Assembly (NCBI GenBank): GCA_013399875.1
Contig: VXAZ01009501.1
Location: forward strand, 1 to 64,000
Reading direction: 5' to 3'
Source: Gymnorhina tibicen
Lineage: Eukaryota > Chordata > Aves > Passeriformes > Artamidae
Length of the DNA stretch: 64,000 bases
The notes beneath the pieces are model-generated. The model did not search any database, had not been told where the DNA came from, and saw nothing but the letters and a program-made list of their open reading frames with translations. Position numbers and translations under genes: made by a program. Below are positions 40,301-52,699 of this stretch, piece by piece. How positions within the stretch are numbered: the stretch's first letter is position 1; each line of letters opens with the position of its first letter.

Positions 40301-41484
40301 CTGTTCTGCAAAAGCTGGTTTTGATGTGGCATTTATTCATGCAAACCTATGGATCCCGTTAAATGGATTTTTTAGTTGAATGAAGAGTTGAGCACAGTTT
40401 TCTGCCATCTATAAATTACTGAAGTAGATTAAAAATGAAAGTGACAGTTTTGCCTGTAGGTAAAAAACCTGCAGAATCAGTACAGATGTCCTAATTAGCC
40501 CATTTGTGACTCTTGCTCCCTGAGATCAAGAGAGCTCCCTGACAAACAGTAGCTGTGATGCCTGAACAGTGGAATTGTTCTCCTGAGAGATATCAGAGGA
40601 GTATGGTTTGTTGTTGCAAACCATAGTAGTTAGAAATCCAAGGCTTATGAAGGAAAGACTACTCCAGAAATAATTATTCTGCTTGAAAGTAAAATGTGAT
40701 ATCTTATTAAAACAAACAAACGAAAAGTTATAATTAATTTAACTCTTCAAATTGCAATTAATTTTTGCTGCAGCTGTAGTTGACTAAGGACCCAGATAAT
40801 GCAGAAATTACACATAAAGGTGATCCTTCTTTATTAAGGCAGTCATTATAGTGGAAAAAGTCATAAAGCTTTTACTCCTACTGAAGTAGGTCTGCAGCAC
40901 CTGAAGGTTTTCTGATTTTTTTAATGTGTATATGTGAGTTTAATAAGAGGTTTCAGCTCTGCACATGAATGTCCTGCCTTGATTTCAGTTAATATCCAAG
41001 ACTCATATTCAAGGAAAAACAAGCTCCTCAGACAGGTTTTTTTATTACAGTGTGTGCTGGACACCCTCTCTCCCCCCACCAAAAAAAAAAAAATTAAAAA
41101 TTGCATGTTTATTTGGCACAGATTGCTCCAGGAAAAACTGAATAATTGTGTAGCTTTGTTTTGGCCCAGGAAAGTGCAGAAGAGCAGTGAAGTGATGGCC
41201 TCCCTTATATTCGTTATATGGCCTTGAGTATTCCTGGCACTGGCACTGTCTCAGCACCCGGGAGACCAGCACCATCATCCGCATTTGAAAAGCCATGGAT
41301 GCTCAGGATCAGCAGCACTTCCCTGGAGGCTGTGTCACCTTGCAGTGCCTGTGGTGTTTTTCATGAGGCTCAGCACTGAAAGAATACCTGAACCTAACAG
41401 TAAGCTTGGAGGTGCAGGTGTTCACACCAATTTTCATTACCACTTTTCTTGTGCTAAGCAGAATGAAGGCTTGATGTTAACTAC
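37362..41484. other. Intergenic stretch with low-complexity tracts
   Basis: No gene is recognised. T/pyrimidine-rich tracts lie at 38239-38254 and 38416-38486, followed by a purine-rich, CpG-containing stretch (38690-39050) with strong strand asymmetry. A moderately GC-rich stretch at 39900-40270 has several overlapping open frames without known similarity. Confidence 0.45.
38416..38486. repeat. Polypyrimidine (T-rich) tract
   Basis: Runs of T interrupted by single C or A over about 70 bases; low complexity, no coding content. Confidence 0.85.
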
Positions 41485-42245
41485 AAGGACATGCAAGGTC
41501 CTGCACCTGGGTCAGGGTAATGCCAAGCACAGATACAGGCAAGGCAGAGACAGTGGTGGAGAGCAGCCGGGAGGAGTGCTTGGGGTGTTGATGGATGAGA
41601 AGCTCAAGATGAGCTGGCAATGAGCTTGGACAGGCCAGAAAGCCAATGTCCTGGAAAAGCAAAAGCAGTGTGGCCAGCAGGTCGAGGGAGGTGATTCTGC
41701 ATCTCCACTCAGGTGAGACCCTACCTGCAGCACCGCATCCAGCTCTGGGGTCCCACTATAGAGGGATGTGGACCTGCTGGAGTGAGTCCCGGGAAGGCCA
41801 TGAAGATGATCTGAGGCTGGAACACCTCTGCTATGGAGACAGGCTGAGAGAGTTGGGGTTGTCCAGCCTGGAGAAGAAAAGGTTCTGGGGAGACATTAAA
41901 GCCCCTTCCACTCTGTAAAGGTACTCCAAGAGAGCTGCAGAGGGACTTTTGACAAGGGCCTGGAGTGACAGGATGAGGGGAATTGGTTCAAACTGATGGG
42001 GGGCAGGTTTAGATCAGGCATTGATTGGGAAGTTGGGAAGAAGTTCTTCCCTGTGAGGGTGGTGAGGCCCTGGCACAGGTCATCCAGAGAAGCTGTGGCT
42101 GTCCCATCCCTGGAAATGTTCAAGGCCAGGATGGATGGGGCTTTATATGAGCAGGTCTAGTGGGTGACATCCCTGCCCACGGCAGGTGTGTTGGAACTAG
42201 ACACCCTTTAATTGTCCCTTCCAACCCAAACCATTCTGTGATCTT
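41485..42245 (+). repeat. CR1 LINE fragment (ORF2 C-terminus plus 3' UTR)
   Basis: The first 140 bases encode the CR1 ORF2 C-terminal signature 'CKVLHLGQGNAKHRYR' and 'LGVLMDEKLKMSWQ'. The 3' UTR phrases follow (ccagctctggggtccc, aggctgagagagttggggtt, ggatggatggggcttt) with a terminal 'cattctgtgatcttacgat'. It is 5'-truncated and degenerate, with no intact reverse transcriptase. Confidence 0.9.
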
Positions 42246-44089
42246 ACGATTTTATGTGATGTGGTACTCTGGTTACTTTCTCCGTTATTTTTTAATAGCT
42301 GATAGTTGTGAAACTGAAGCAGCAATAAACATTTGAAATGTTTCCTAGTTTTGGTATAGAGTATTACTCTTCTATTAAAAAAGTGCAAATACTGGAAATG
42401 AAACAATAAAACCACAAAATGTGGTTTTGGCATTTACCCAAACACTCTCCCTGTATCTCCCTAGTGCAAAATGGAAACAAGAAGGAACCCAGAACTTCCC
42501 CGGGCTAAAGAAAACAAATCAGATTTCTTGTCTTTTGAAGTTCAAATGGGACAAAACCAGAGCTGTTCTAAACTCCCTTCCTGAGATGACAGATCAAAGA
42601 TGAAGTACGTGGTGGCTGCCCCTTGCTCAGGGCAGCAGTTTTGCTCTCCCACAGTGGTGACAGGCTGTCCTGTGACTGCAGCTGTGACATATTTACCCTC
42701 TCCTTACCTGTACAAGGTAGTTTGTCAGAAAGCTCTCGAGCCCTCCCTGTACCTGGCTCTGCAGAACTCGCCCCAGAGCGGGTGTGGCTCGGTCTACTAA
42801 GTCTCAGATTTGGTTGACAGCCTGTGTCTAAAGGGTTCTTATGCCAGCAGGTTCAGCTGGAAACACAGGTTTACAGTCTTTGGCCTTGCAGAATGCACAA
42901 TAACAAAGGAACAAAGCACCTATGGAGACACTTTATGGAGTTTTATCTGTATTCTGTGCAGAAGTGGGTGTTCCCCAGGCTTCCTGCTTAATGTACCCTG
43001 CAGGCGTTCCTGCTGGGGGTGTGGGTGTGTGTATGTGTGTGTTCCACTCAGAAGCTGCCTGCAACTTCATGAGACCAGTTGGCCCAGTCTCCAGCAGCAT
43101 TTTATACCCTTTTGCAGGCCGATGTGCACCAAAACCAAACATCTCTGCTGCTCCATCTCTGGAATGCATTAATTACGCGCGTGCATGGGCAGTCCCTCCT
43201 GCAATTCCCACCTGCTGTTCCAGTCTTAGGACAAACCACATTGCCCATGAGAGACGGTGGGGGGAAGGAGGAAGGAATATCTTTTGTCTCTGTCACACCC
43301 CTCCAAGTCGCTTTCCATAGGAGCTGCAGGTGGGAAGAGTATCAGTTTATTTTGACAGAGTTGTTCCAGCTGAAATTAAAAAAAAAAAGAATGCAACTTC
43401 ACATTGACAAACTCCTGGTCTTTAGCTTTAAACACCTGGATGACATCCTCTGCAATGTCATCTCTATCCCTCAGGAGCAATATAAACATTAGTTAAGAAT
43501 GAACACTGCTAACAAAAATTGCTGTCAAGATCTTTCATGTATCACCCACCTCCAAGTTTCCTTGCAGGCAGGGAAATGGAACAATGGAGGGCAAGCTGCC
43601 TGACAACCAGCAAAATTCAGGCCTTTATTTCAAAGGGGAGGAACTGAGTTTCCAAAACAAGCTTCCTTCACTCCTTTTAAGATCTTTTCTAGCCCAGCAG
43701 TACTTGACAGCTTGCACATCTGAGCTGACTGCAGCTGTGTCCCATGCTGCTGAATGTGCAACGCATGTGATGCTTACTGCCGAGATGGGATCTTGGCATG
43801 ACTTTGTCATACCTGGGAATGCACCCTAGTCACAGGCTTATTTTAATTAGGAGTAAGAGGAGCGATGGTACGTGGTTGTGCATATATATGCATGTTAGGC
43901 AAGGTTTCTTGGTAAACAAGGTTCGGCCTGCCAGGAGGCAGCACATGGTGAACTGCGAGATCCTGTCTTTGTTCAGAAGTTCACCCTTTTCAGAGCATGA
44001 TAATCCAGGTTCCAACAGAAAAACAGAATCCTTAGGAGTATTGTAGCACCTGTAAATCAGCTGCTGCCTCCCCCCTGCCTCGTGCCAGT
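42246..44089. other. Intergenic stretch, no gene seen
   Basis: Unique-looking sequence between CR1 fragments. A GT-rich run lies at about 43014-43044. Open frames of up to 137 codons around 42810-43492 show no recognised domain. Confidence 0.4.
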
Positions 44090-44139
44090 TTCGGGGAAGT
44101 CCATGGGCAACTTCTGCCTTGTTGACCCTGTGTTCCTGT

Positions 44140-44665
44140 TCCCTTCGGGTGACTGAGGAGCTGCTTGTGGCCAATCTCCTCCTTCTCAAGTGTCTGCTGG
44201 CCCTTCTCCAGCACACTGGCCTCAATGCAGCCACCAGCAGGGAGACCTCCAGCAACACAGCCATCTGCCTGGGGCTGAACCTGCTGAGCACAGCCAGCAG
44301 GATGAGGCCTCCCATTGAAAGAGTTGATGGAGCTCATGGAGAAGCTGTCTGGACCAACCAGCTGCAGCCTGCCTGTCCCACCAGAGTTTGGGTGCTCAGA
44401 AGTCCCTGGCACCCTCCTCTCTCCAGCATATGCCAGTGGGGAAACTGCTGGAAGAGCTGCTCCACATCCACAGCCTTCTGTGCAGGGGCTGCTTCACAAC
44501 TTTTCAGAAACTTGGGCTGAGACCAAGGCTTTGATGTGTGCAGGTGAAGGTGCTGGTGGAGTTTATGGTTGGAAACTATGGTGACATCTTAGAGGAGATG
44601 ACGGCTGGTCTCTCCTGTGTGTCAGCTGAGGACACCCCCATGGCCAGTGACAGGTACAAGGGGGA
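44140..44665 (+). pseudogene. RhoGAP-domain gene relic, TAGAP-like, intron retained
   Basis: A frame from about 44150 encodes 'LLVANLLLLKCLLALLQHTG', then 'TSSNTAICLGLNLLS', which resembles the RhoGAP-domain helices of TAGAP and related RhoGAPs. Just after, the match jumps frame to 'LPLKELMELMEKL' (about 44311-44353), so there is a frameshift. After about 190 bases ending in a 'tgtgtgcag' acceptor, 44544 onward reads 'VKVLVEFMVGNYGDILEEM', the next expected segment. Retention of an intron means it came from genomic duplication rather than retrotransposition. Flanking exons are missing and CR1 follows directly. Naming TAGAP rests on memory of the family; a related RhoGAP is possible. Confidence 0.55.
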
Positions 44666-44764
44666 ACTAGAGCCTTGTCACAGCCTGAGGCTTGGGATGC
44701 CAGAAACCTCAGAGTTAAGAAGACAGCTAAGGAGGGGCTCTGGTGGGTTTTGCTTCAGGTGTTC

Positions 44765-45018
44765 TTGACGGAACAACATGGAGCTGTGTCAGGGGGCGTT
44801 AGTTTGGATATCAGGAAAAGATTTTTCACCCAGGGGGCATGGAACACTGGGAGCACTGGAACGCGCTCCCCAGGGAAGTGGTCATGGCACCAAGCCTGAC
44901 AGAGTTCAAGAAGTGTTTGGACACGGTGGGATTCGTGAGGCTGTGCTGTGCAGGGCCAGGAGGTGGACTTCGAGATCCTGATGGGTCCTTTCCAGCTCAG
45001 GATATTTTATGATTCTAA
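44765..45018 (+). repeat. CR1-type 3' fragment
   Basis: It reads 'atcaggaaaagatttttcac', 'ggaacgcgctccccagggaa', 'caccaagcctgacagagttc' and ends 'ctcaggatattttatgattc', a familiar avian CR1 3' end. It directly abuts the RhoGAP relic. Confidence 0.85.
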
Positions 45019-45284
45019 CTTGGCCCAAATTGCTGGCAAGGGCCAGTGAGGAACAGCATTGTGCAGGGTGTGGAAAGAACTCCATGGCAGATCCCAGGCC
45101 TCCTCACTCTCCACTCTGAGCCCTGCTGTGTGGCACCTCAGCGCATGCACAGGGGTCTACGGGCATCACCCACAGGGAGAAGGAGCCAGAGCCATCCTGT
45201 CACCAAGGCCAGCATTAGTTCTCTTCTGGGCTGTACTGACCCTGCCCTGGGTGAGCTCCTGACCTTGAAGAACATTGGCCTAGT

Positions 45285-46675
45285 GAGGAGCTGGGCCAGG
45301 ACCCTAAACTTCAGCAGAATGAACTTCCAGCTATTCAAAGAATTAATGTGTGAGATCTGCTGGGATCTGTCTTTAGGAACAGAGGACCTGACCAGAGCTG
45401 GCAACTCTTTAAAGCAACTTTTCTTGGAGCAGACGACCTTTCCAAGCTGATGTGTAAGGAACCAAGCAAGGCAGACAGGAAACCACCACAGATAAGCAGG
45501 GATCTGCTCCTGAAACTGAGGAGTAAGAGGAAACACACTGCCAGTGGGAGCAAGGACTGGTGACCAGAGGAGAGTACAGGGATACTTTTTTTGGGGTGTG
45601 TATGGATAGGATCAGGAAAGCCAAGGAAAAAAATGAAACAGGCAAAGGGTATGAAGAGTAAGAAGAAGGAATTCTATATGGACATCAGTCAGAAAAAAAA
45701 GGCCAAGGAGAGTGTACCCCCTGATAAATGAAAAGAGAGAACTGGCCACAGCAGATGTGGAGAAGACTCAGATACTCGGTGAGTTCTTTGCCTCACACTT
45801 CAGTGGCTGTCAGGCTTCCTGTGTCTCTTGATTCCCTAAGGCTGCAGGTGGGGGTTGGGGAAGTGAAGTCTCCCCTCACTGTCAGGCACCTTCCAGAGCA
45901 CCTGATGGAACGGAATGGACACAAGTCTGTGGGACCTGGTGAGATACATCCCAGTGCCCTGAGGGATGATGTTGCCAGGATACTCCTGTGGTAGTTTAAA
46001 AGTCACAGCAGTCAGGCAAAGTGGGGCAAAGTAAAAATGGAAGCATCATTCCCATTTTAAAAAAGGGGAGAAAGGAAGGCCCAGGGAACTACTGACCAGC
46101 CTGGTGGCCTTCTGTGGTGGGGTGACTGCAGTGACTGACAAGGGAAGACTGATTGGTGTCATCTACCTTAACTTCTGTAAGGCCTTTGACGTGGTCCTAC
46201 ATGACGTCCTCATATCCAGATTAGGGAGACATGCAACCGAAGGGTGGACTACTTGATGGATGAGAAATTGGCTGGGTGGATGCAGACAGAGAGTTGTGGT
46301 CAATGGCCCAGTGTCCAGGTGGAGGCTGGTGACAAGTGGTGTCCCTCAGGGCCCATGCTCTTTACTGCTTTTATTGATGACACAGACCATGGGACTGAGT
46401 GGACCCTCAGCACTTTTGCAGATGACATGAAGCTGAGTTGGTGCAGCTGACACAACAGAAGGATGGGATCCATCCAGAGGCACCTGGACAAACTTGAGAA
46501 GTGGGCCCATGACAACCTCATGAGGTTCTACAAGGCCAAGTGTTGGTGCTGCACCTGGGTCAGGGCAATCCCAGGCATTAGCACAGACCTGGAGAGGAAA
46601 TCCTTGAGAGCAGCCCTGCAGAGAAGGATGGATGCTGGTGGATGCTGGTGGATGAGAGGCTGGACGTGGATAACC
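45285..46675 (+). repeat. CR1 LINE fragment (ORF2 reverse transcriptase region)
   Basis: Broken frames give CR1 ORF2 landmarks in order: 'RTLNFSRMNFQLFKEL' (about 45295), a Lys/Arg-rich linker, and '[19 protein letters not shown]' (about 46170). Then come the catalytic region '[10 protein letters not shown]' (FADD box, about 46410) and the C-terminal 'DKLEKWAHDNLMRFYKAKC'. Several frameshifts and stops interrupt it and the 3' end is missing, so it is dead. It overlaps in content the last 100 bases of the 41485 element and is therefore a separate insertion. Confidence 0.9.
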
Positions 46676-49129
46676 CATTTATAAAGACACCTCTATTTAT
46701 GTCCTTTTATCACGTGCTATTTCTCACACCACATACAGAGTTATGATGCAGCAAAGGCTCTAAGCAGCCAAACACCTCTTGAGAGAGGACTGCCCTTCTG
46801 GAATAAGCAATATGAGAGTGCAGGATAATGCAAGAGGCTACAAGGCTAAAATTAAGTTAATTTCTGACAGCAGTAAGGACAACATTCAAATCCATGAAAT
46901 ACATTCAGTTATCACACACCGTTTATCCTCTCTTGCTGCCCTGATAATTGCTTCTGTATTTACAGGTATGCAGACAGAAAAGGAGGCTGAAAACTAGAAA
47001 GTAGTGGTGAAATCATAACAGAAAGGAAAACAAGAAAATAGAAATCAGGAAAGTAAATTAAAAAGGAAACAGATGATTAGGAGTCTAACTCAGAATTGGA
47101 TCTGTGAATTTTAGTAAACTGAAGGGTTTCCTTAAATATTTTTTTAAAATATGAAGAGGTCATCCATGGCAGATGTTTAACATCTATATGATGAAAGTTA
47201 ATTAACAATGTGCTATGTCTTTTGATTCTGGAAAAGTGCAGTTGTATATAAAGAGTTAGACAGCAACTTCAAACAGAAAACTTACTCCTGATGAAGATCT
47301 ATTTATGATTCATTGAGACCTTACAACTTTGATAAGTGAACAACTGGTTTTGTTATGCATAGAGTCAATGGCAGGTATTTGTATCTCTAGATATAATCTT
47401 TTTTCTTTAATTTTGTTTCCTTAAAATGGACATTAACTCATATGTTTTGCTGACATTATTAGATAATTTTCATTTACCACAGCTAATGAATGCTATCTGC
47501 ACTCCTGTTGTATGTTTTTAGTAAGAAAAAGTGGGAACATGATTTTAGTAAGAAAAACTAGAAACTCATACATTACCAGAAAAAAATGTGGGCAGGCAAA
47601 GGGCAGAGCTTCTGCAGGAGCACGTGAAGTAGTTTGAGGCACTTCTCCCTGTAAAATTCACGTGCTGGGTCACTCAGTCTTAAGTGCTTATCTGGGGGAT
47701 CATAAGGTGGATTAAAATAGCTCAGAACTTTCAAAAAATGCTGAGTGTATGCCATCCCTTCCCTGCCCCCAAATATCAGCAGCATCTCTGGCGAGGGTGG
47801 TACCTTTCTGAGTACCTTGTGGGAGAGGACACCCAGGCAGCAGAGATTTGTTGAAGGGGTTTGACCAGTACATGTGGCCAGGCTGCCCTGGAAGGGACCT
47901 TTCCCTGCTCTCTAGTGAGGATCATGTGCCACTTCCCCATTCTTCGTGGTGCTTGCTCCATGTCCACCTCTCCCTGAAGCTCAGCCTCAGCACAAGTCCA
48001 AGCCAACAAGCCTTGGGAGGGGAACCAGGGCAGGGTGGCGTGGGGGTGATGCTCCTCTGCATGACATGCTGGTCCATGCCCACTTTGTGGTGATGGCTTC
48101 CCTTTCTGAAACAGCAGAAACAACATATAAGCTACTTTTTTTTATCCTCTGACCTGCATTCTAATGCAATTAGTAACACTTGTTAAACTATGACATGAGA
48201 ATTGCAGGGTGCATCTCTGCATTTACAGTTGGGGTTTTTCACCAGTGTGAGTGGGGTTTCTTCTTCTGCATCATGTTGTGCTTTCAGCCCTTCACCTCTG
48301 AAGCAGGTTGGGGCATTTAGGCACCACATGGATCCCCTCCTCATGGCACAGGACCTTGTTTCTTTCACCTCCAAAGGCAGAAAGCTTGTAGGACAGTTCT
48401 TGTGTGGGACATCTGCAGCAGTAGACCTGGCTCTTGTTGTCCACATCTCACCCTCACAGGGCTAGCAGCTTTCCATAGCTTACTAGCAGCTTGCACAGCT
48501 CTATTCTGCCACAAACTGGATCTGGTTTTAAATTTAAAAGTGACATTTTTCCTTCTCCTTCTCCTCCCATCAGATCATTTCCCACCCATTTCATATTTTT
48601 GTTTCAATATTGCTTGGTATTACTTGATCTAATACACTAGGACTAGAAAAAAGAAGTAGTAAAAGTAGATGTTAATAAATAAACAGGATTAGATAAAATT
48701 TTTGAGAACAGTCAGAAATGGTGACAAGAAAAAAACATTAATTGTATCTGGGGTCTGTGTATCGTTGGAGGCCACCAATATATTCAAAAACTCTTTTAGA
48801 AAGGCCTGGGGAATGCCAAAGCAGTGGGAGTAGCTACCACTGCTGGTGAGATGGCACAGTCTGACAGAAAGTGATATCCAGGGATGAACACAGTCTGTTG
48901 GGAAGCTGCTGGACAGGCTCCAGTGAAGTCCAGCATTACTGGCTTCTGGCGGAAGGGTGGTAAGTATGCCAAGAAAGAGGGTCGTGTGGGCATAATAATC
49001 CTCTTGCACTTTCAAAAATCTTTTGAGAAGCTTTTTGCAAAGCTTATTAAACTTTGTAAAGAAAATAAGTTGCCACAAGATTGGACGAGAGGTTGGTTCT
49101 GGAGTTGAAAGCTGGTGTAAGAAGAGGAT
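46676..49129. other. Intergenic stretch, no gene seen
   Basis: AT-rich from 46680 to 47570, then mixed. No protein-coding similarity or RNA gene is recognised. Confidence 0.45.
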
Positions 49130-49175
49130 GTGAGGGACAGGGCTTAGTGGGGAAGTGAGGGACAGGGCTTAGTGG
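49130..49175 (+). repeat. Tandem duplication, period 25 bases
   Basis: The 21-base phrase starting gtgagggacagggcttagtg occurs at 49130-49150 and again, identical, at 49155-49175. Confidence 0.9.
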
Positions 49176-49204
49176 TCACTCTCCAGGAAGGAGGAGATTT
49201 GTGC

Positions 49205-49400
49205 AGTCAGGGGATAATTCAGGTCAGAAGGGACCTCTGGAGGTCATCTAACCCAGCCTCCTCTCCAAGTGTATCTAAAGGGCTAAGGTTGTGCAAGGAC
49301 TTCTTCAGTGAAACCTTGAATATCTCCAAGGATAGCCATTCCACAACTTGATACAAAAGCCTTAGAATTTGAGCCATTTTTTTCTTGATGCCTCCACCTG
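49205..49400 (-). repeat. CR1-type fragment (antisense)
   Basis: Phrases 'tcagaagggacctctggagg', 'tcatctaacccagcctcct' and 'atctccaaggatagccattc' match the reverse complement of avian CR1 3' UTR. It is followed head-on by a CR1 tail in the opposite orientation. Confidence 0.75.
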
Positions 49401-49429
49401 TGACCTCCAGAAAGCAGTCAACAGTGAAA

Positions 49430-49562
49430 CCTGTTGGGCTGGAGGGACATCAGGCTCTGGCTGTGAGTGCCTGTGCCATCCCTGAAACAGACTTGAATAC
49501 GCAGGGTGGGGCTGAACTTGGTGATGTTTAAGGTCCTTTTCTATCCCAAACCGTTCTGTGAT
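49430..49562 (+). repeat. CR1 LINE tail
   Basis: It ends 'ttttctatcccaaaccgttc' then 'tgtgattt', the standard CR1 3' terminus on the + strand; the upstream part is degenerate. Confidence 0.65.
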
Positions 49563-52179
49563 TTATGTGTGGAAATTTAAAAAAAATTGCTTCCAAGTTT
49601 GAGCAAGACTACATGATTTTTCTGGCATGGTTATGCTAAAAAATATTACCAGTCCTGAACATTGTCCCTCCATTCATTTCCCACACACAGATGGCTTTTG
49701 TTGGGAGGGATGTGGCAGATGGCTACAACAACAGAAAACCTCCTTTTTGTTTGCTGGTTCTTTGTCCGAGCAGGGGGTCTTGGCTGGCAGATCCTGCAGC
49801 AGCCGTGTCTGGTCTGCAACAATAAAGCCAAGTTATTTTTTGCAGTATTAGGAGGAACTAGCTTTATACAGCAAAGTGTATTACTGTTATTTGGAATTAC
49901 CTTCTATCTTTGAAAAAAATAACCACCTGGAAATTTACCTCTCCTAGAACAACACGTTTTCTCTTGCACCTGAAGCTGATCACAGCAGCAGCAGCAGCAC
50001 CTTTGTGCAATGTGCAGATTCAGCTAATGAGCAGGTTTGGCAACGACTTTAACTTCAGGTAAGTTAAATCTCCTCACTGTCCTGAAAGTATAGGCTGGAT
50101 AGTTCTGCTTGGATCAGTGCGAGCAAGGCTACAGCTCCCACAAGAGAAAAGTCCTCCTCCTTGACTTGCCTGCACTTATCTCCTTGCACTGGCAAATATC
50201 ACTCCCCTTTGTCATTAACGACCGTGTATTTGTTTTCAGTGCTTTATCTGAGGTACTCACCGGAAAGCTACAACGGAAGTGGTTTGAAACGAAATAATGT
50301 TCCAGCACAAGCTACACAGGACCGAATATGCGATTGTTTCCTGGACCCTGTCAAAGACTCCCTTTTCCGCAGTTTAGTCTTTGTTTGTCAGCAGCAATGG
50401 CAAATGCCTGCTGGCTGAAGGGTTTGCTGATCACAGGGTATTCAACTTCCCGACTGCCAAACGGAGAACAGTCAAGAAATCCTCTGTAATCCGCTCAGTT
50501 AAACAATCTTTTGCCGCTTTCCCTTGCAGTGCCCATGTAATTGGCAGAACGCATCTAGGGTAGGGGTGCCAAGCAACTTCCCTGTTTGTGGTATTTATTA
50601 TCCTGCCAAAGTGAACTCATTTCCTTTCCTGTTTTGTTTGTTTGTTTATTTGAAATGTATTGCACAATCCCTGAGCAATGCAAGCAAAAGCAAGGTTATA
50701 GACTTACCATGACAGGAGTACAGACAGCATTCTCATCTAATTTTAATGCTTGCTTTTAAATATTGTTTTCAGTCTTCTGATTGCTGGAAAACACTTACTA
50801 AAACAGTTCAGTGTATTTTAGTCAGTAAGCTTCAAGTGCTGTTCATCAGCTGAGATGAATCTCACATCCACCGTCTGCATACTTTGCCAGGGCTGATACT
50901 TTTGTCAGTCCCAAGTAGTTTCCCAGGTGGCTGAAGGAAAGAGTGAGAGAAAAACAAGTGTTTTCTGTGACCTTCCATCTCAGTTGGTACCCCTGTCCTT
51001 GGCACCCCTGGGCAGGACTTGGTCCGCAGCAATGGATAAGCTATGTTAATTGGAGTTTGGGTTAATTGGGTCACTCCTCATTAGTACTGCCTTATTTACC
51101 AGTCCGTTTTTAATTGGTGTTAGAACTATCTAGTGTTAGAACACTAGATGTGTGTGTCCACATCTGTCAGTGTATGTGCGCTGTATTTATAATATGCATG
51201 CATACATGTTTCTTAAACATATGCTTATATAAGTCTGCGTATGCATATTTGTGTGTGTATATGCATGTGCACATTTATTTATGTGTTTAGCTATTTATGC
51301 ATTTAGCTATACCAGGTGGGGCTCATTAGTGATGTGAAGAACTCTTCTCCCAAAGGTTTCCTCATTTTCAATGGGTAGATTGCTGCAAGTGCAAATTTAA
51401 GAATTCCAAGGCAGCAAAATTTTGAGTGCTCTGTTGACTCACAACATCATACACCCAGCGTTTGGACACCACTGAGACTTTGGAAGTGTAGGGTGATACA
51501 TCACAGCTGGAGGATCACCTCAGGAAAAAAACAGTGGTTCCTTGTGATACTTTTTTAAACTTACCTAAGAAACATGTATTCTAACTTTTTTTTTTTTTTT
51601 GCAGGAGGAAACAAAACCACAACCTGCACTTGTGATTTGTCTTACAGTTTTCTAGAGCAAATATAGATTGAAAAGCAGAAGCTGGAATGGGACAAAATGT
51701 GTGGAAAACAGGTTGGTAAATTATCTGTTGTTTTGTTCTTTGTGGTTTTTTAATTTCAGTAGTCCCTGTGGAATTTATAATAAAAATAAAAATAATCCAT
51801 TATCATTCATTAACAGATATTAATACTTACATTTTATTAAAATGGTCTTGCAATTCAGTACTATATTGGTACAAAACTTTGGCAGCGACATCAAATGGCA
51901 TCTCCTACATTTGCAAATAGTGGAATAGTACTTTTCTCAAAGTATGGATTGTTGCAAGCAAAGCTCTATTCATTATTCTGTTGATAATCGTATCAAGTCC
52001 TGTTTTGAGTGAGTTCTTGCCCGTGGGATTAACAGTAGCATGTGTTCACATAACAGAGTATTGTTTATCATCTAGTATGCCTAATTTTTTTTTTTTTTTA
52101 AATGTATGCAGTGGTATCTGACAGCAAACATGTTATTTTTAGAATTTATTTGGTATATTTCCTGTATAACCTCTGTAGG
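49563..52179. other. Intergenic stretch upstream of RHOBTB3
   Basis: No gene is recognised. It includes a TG/ATG-rich alternating tract (about 51145-51300), a 10-bp palindromic stem at 51128-51149 and poly-T runs near 51585-51600 and 52087-52099. The block at 50100-50570 lacks obvious repeats and has open frames on the + strand in more than one phase, without similarity I can name. Confidence 0.4.
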
Positions 52180-52262
52180 TGATCCCCCCTTGGGGTTTGG
52201 GCTAGATGATCTTCAGAGGTCCCTTGCAACACAAACCATTCCATGATTCTGTGATTCTGTGA
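52180..52262 (+). repeat. CR1 LINE tail
   Basis: 'gggctagatgatcttcagag', 'gtcccttgcaacac' and a terminal GATTCTGTGATTCTGTGATT tail identify a short, heavily 5'-truncated CR1 copy only about 200 bases upstream of the RHOBTB3 CpG island. Confidence 0.9.
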
Positions 52263-52673
52263 TTTGTGTTTGTTTTAATACAATTTGAGATCATCCTTCT
52301 GGAAAATAGTGCTTTAAATGTCACATGAACACTAAAAAGTCTACACGGCATTTAAGAAAATAATACTGAAAAGATAGATACTATTTAAATAAAAAAAAAA
52401 AAATTAAAAGGTTTAAATACTTTAAGAGAGGATCTTCACTCTGCTCTTTCCTTTGGCTGTGACAGTCCCGGTTCTCTCCCCTGGTACAGATAAGTGGTGG
52501 CACCGTCCCCCGGTGTGGGGATGCGGGTCCTGTTCCTGCGGGGCGGCAGAAGCGGAAACAGAAGCGGGGTGGGACAGGGCTGTGCTCCAGAGCCTTTCCC
52601 TGCCCCTGCTCACCTGGCTGCACCTGCTCTCGGGACGTCACCTCGCTCTGCCCATCGCGTCTGCGGTGCTCGC

Positions 52674-52681
52674 TGACGTCA
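52674..52681. promoter_or_regulatory. Palindromic CRE (TGACGTCA) in the RHOBTB3 CpG island
   Basis: Full CREB/ATF consensus. A location inside a CpG-island promoter makes this copy much more likely to be functional than the one at 14134-14141. Confidence 0.55.
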
Positions 52682-52699
52682 GGATGCGATGGCCGTGAC

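Noticed and set aside
46120..46675. Intact reverse transcriptase gene
   Set aside because: The FADD-containing region is CR1 ORF2 but is broken by frameshifts and stops and lacks its 3' end.
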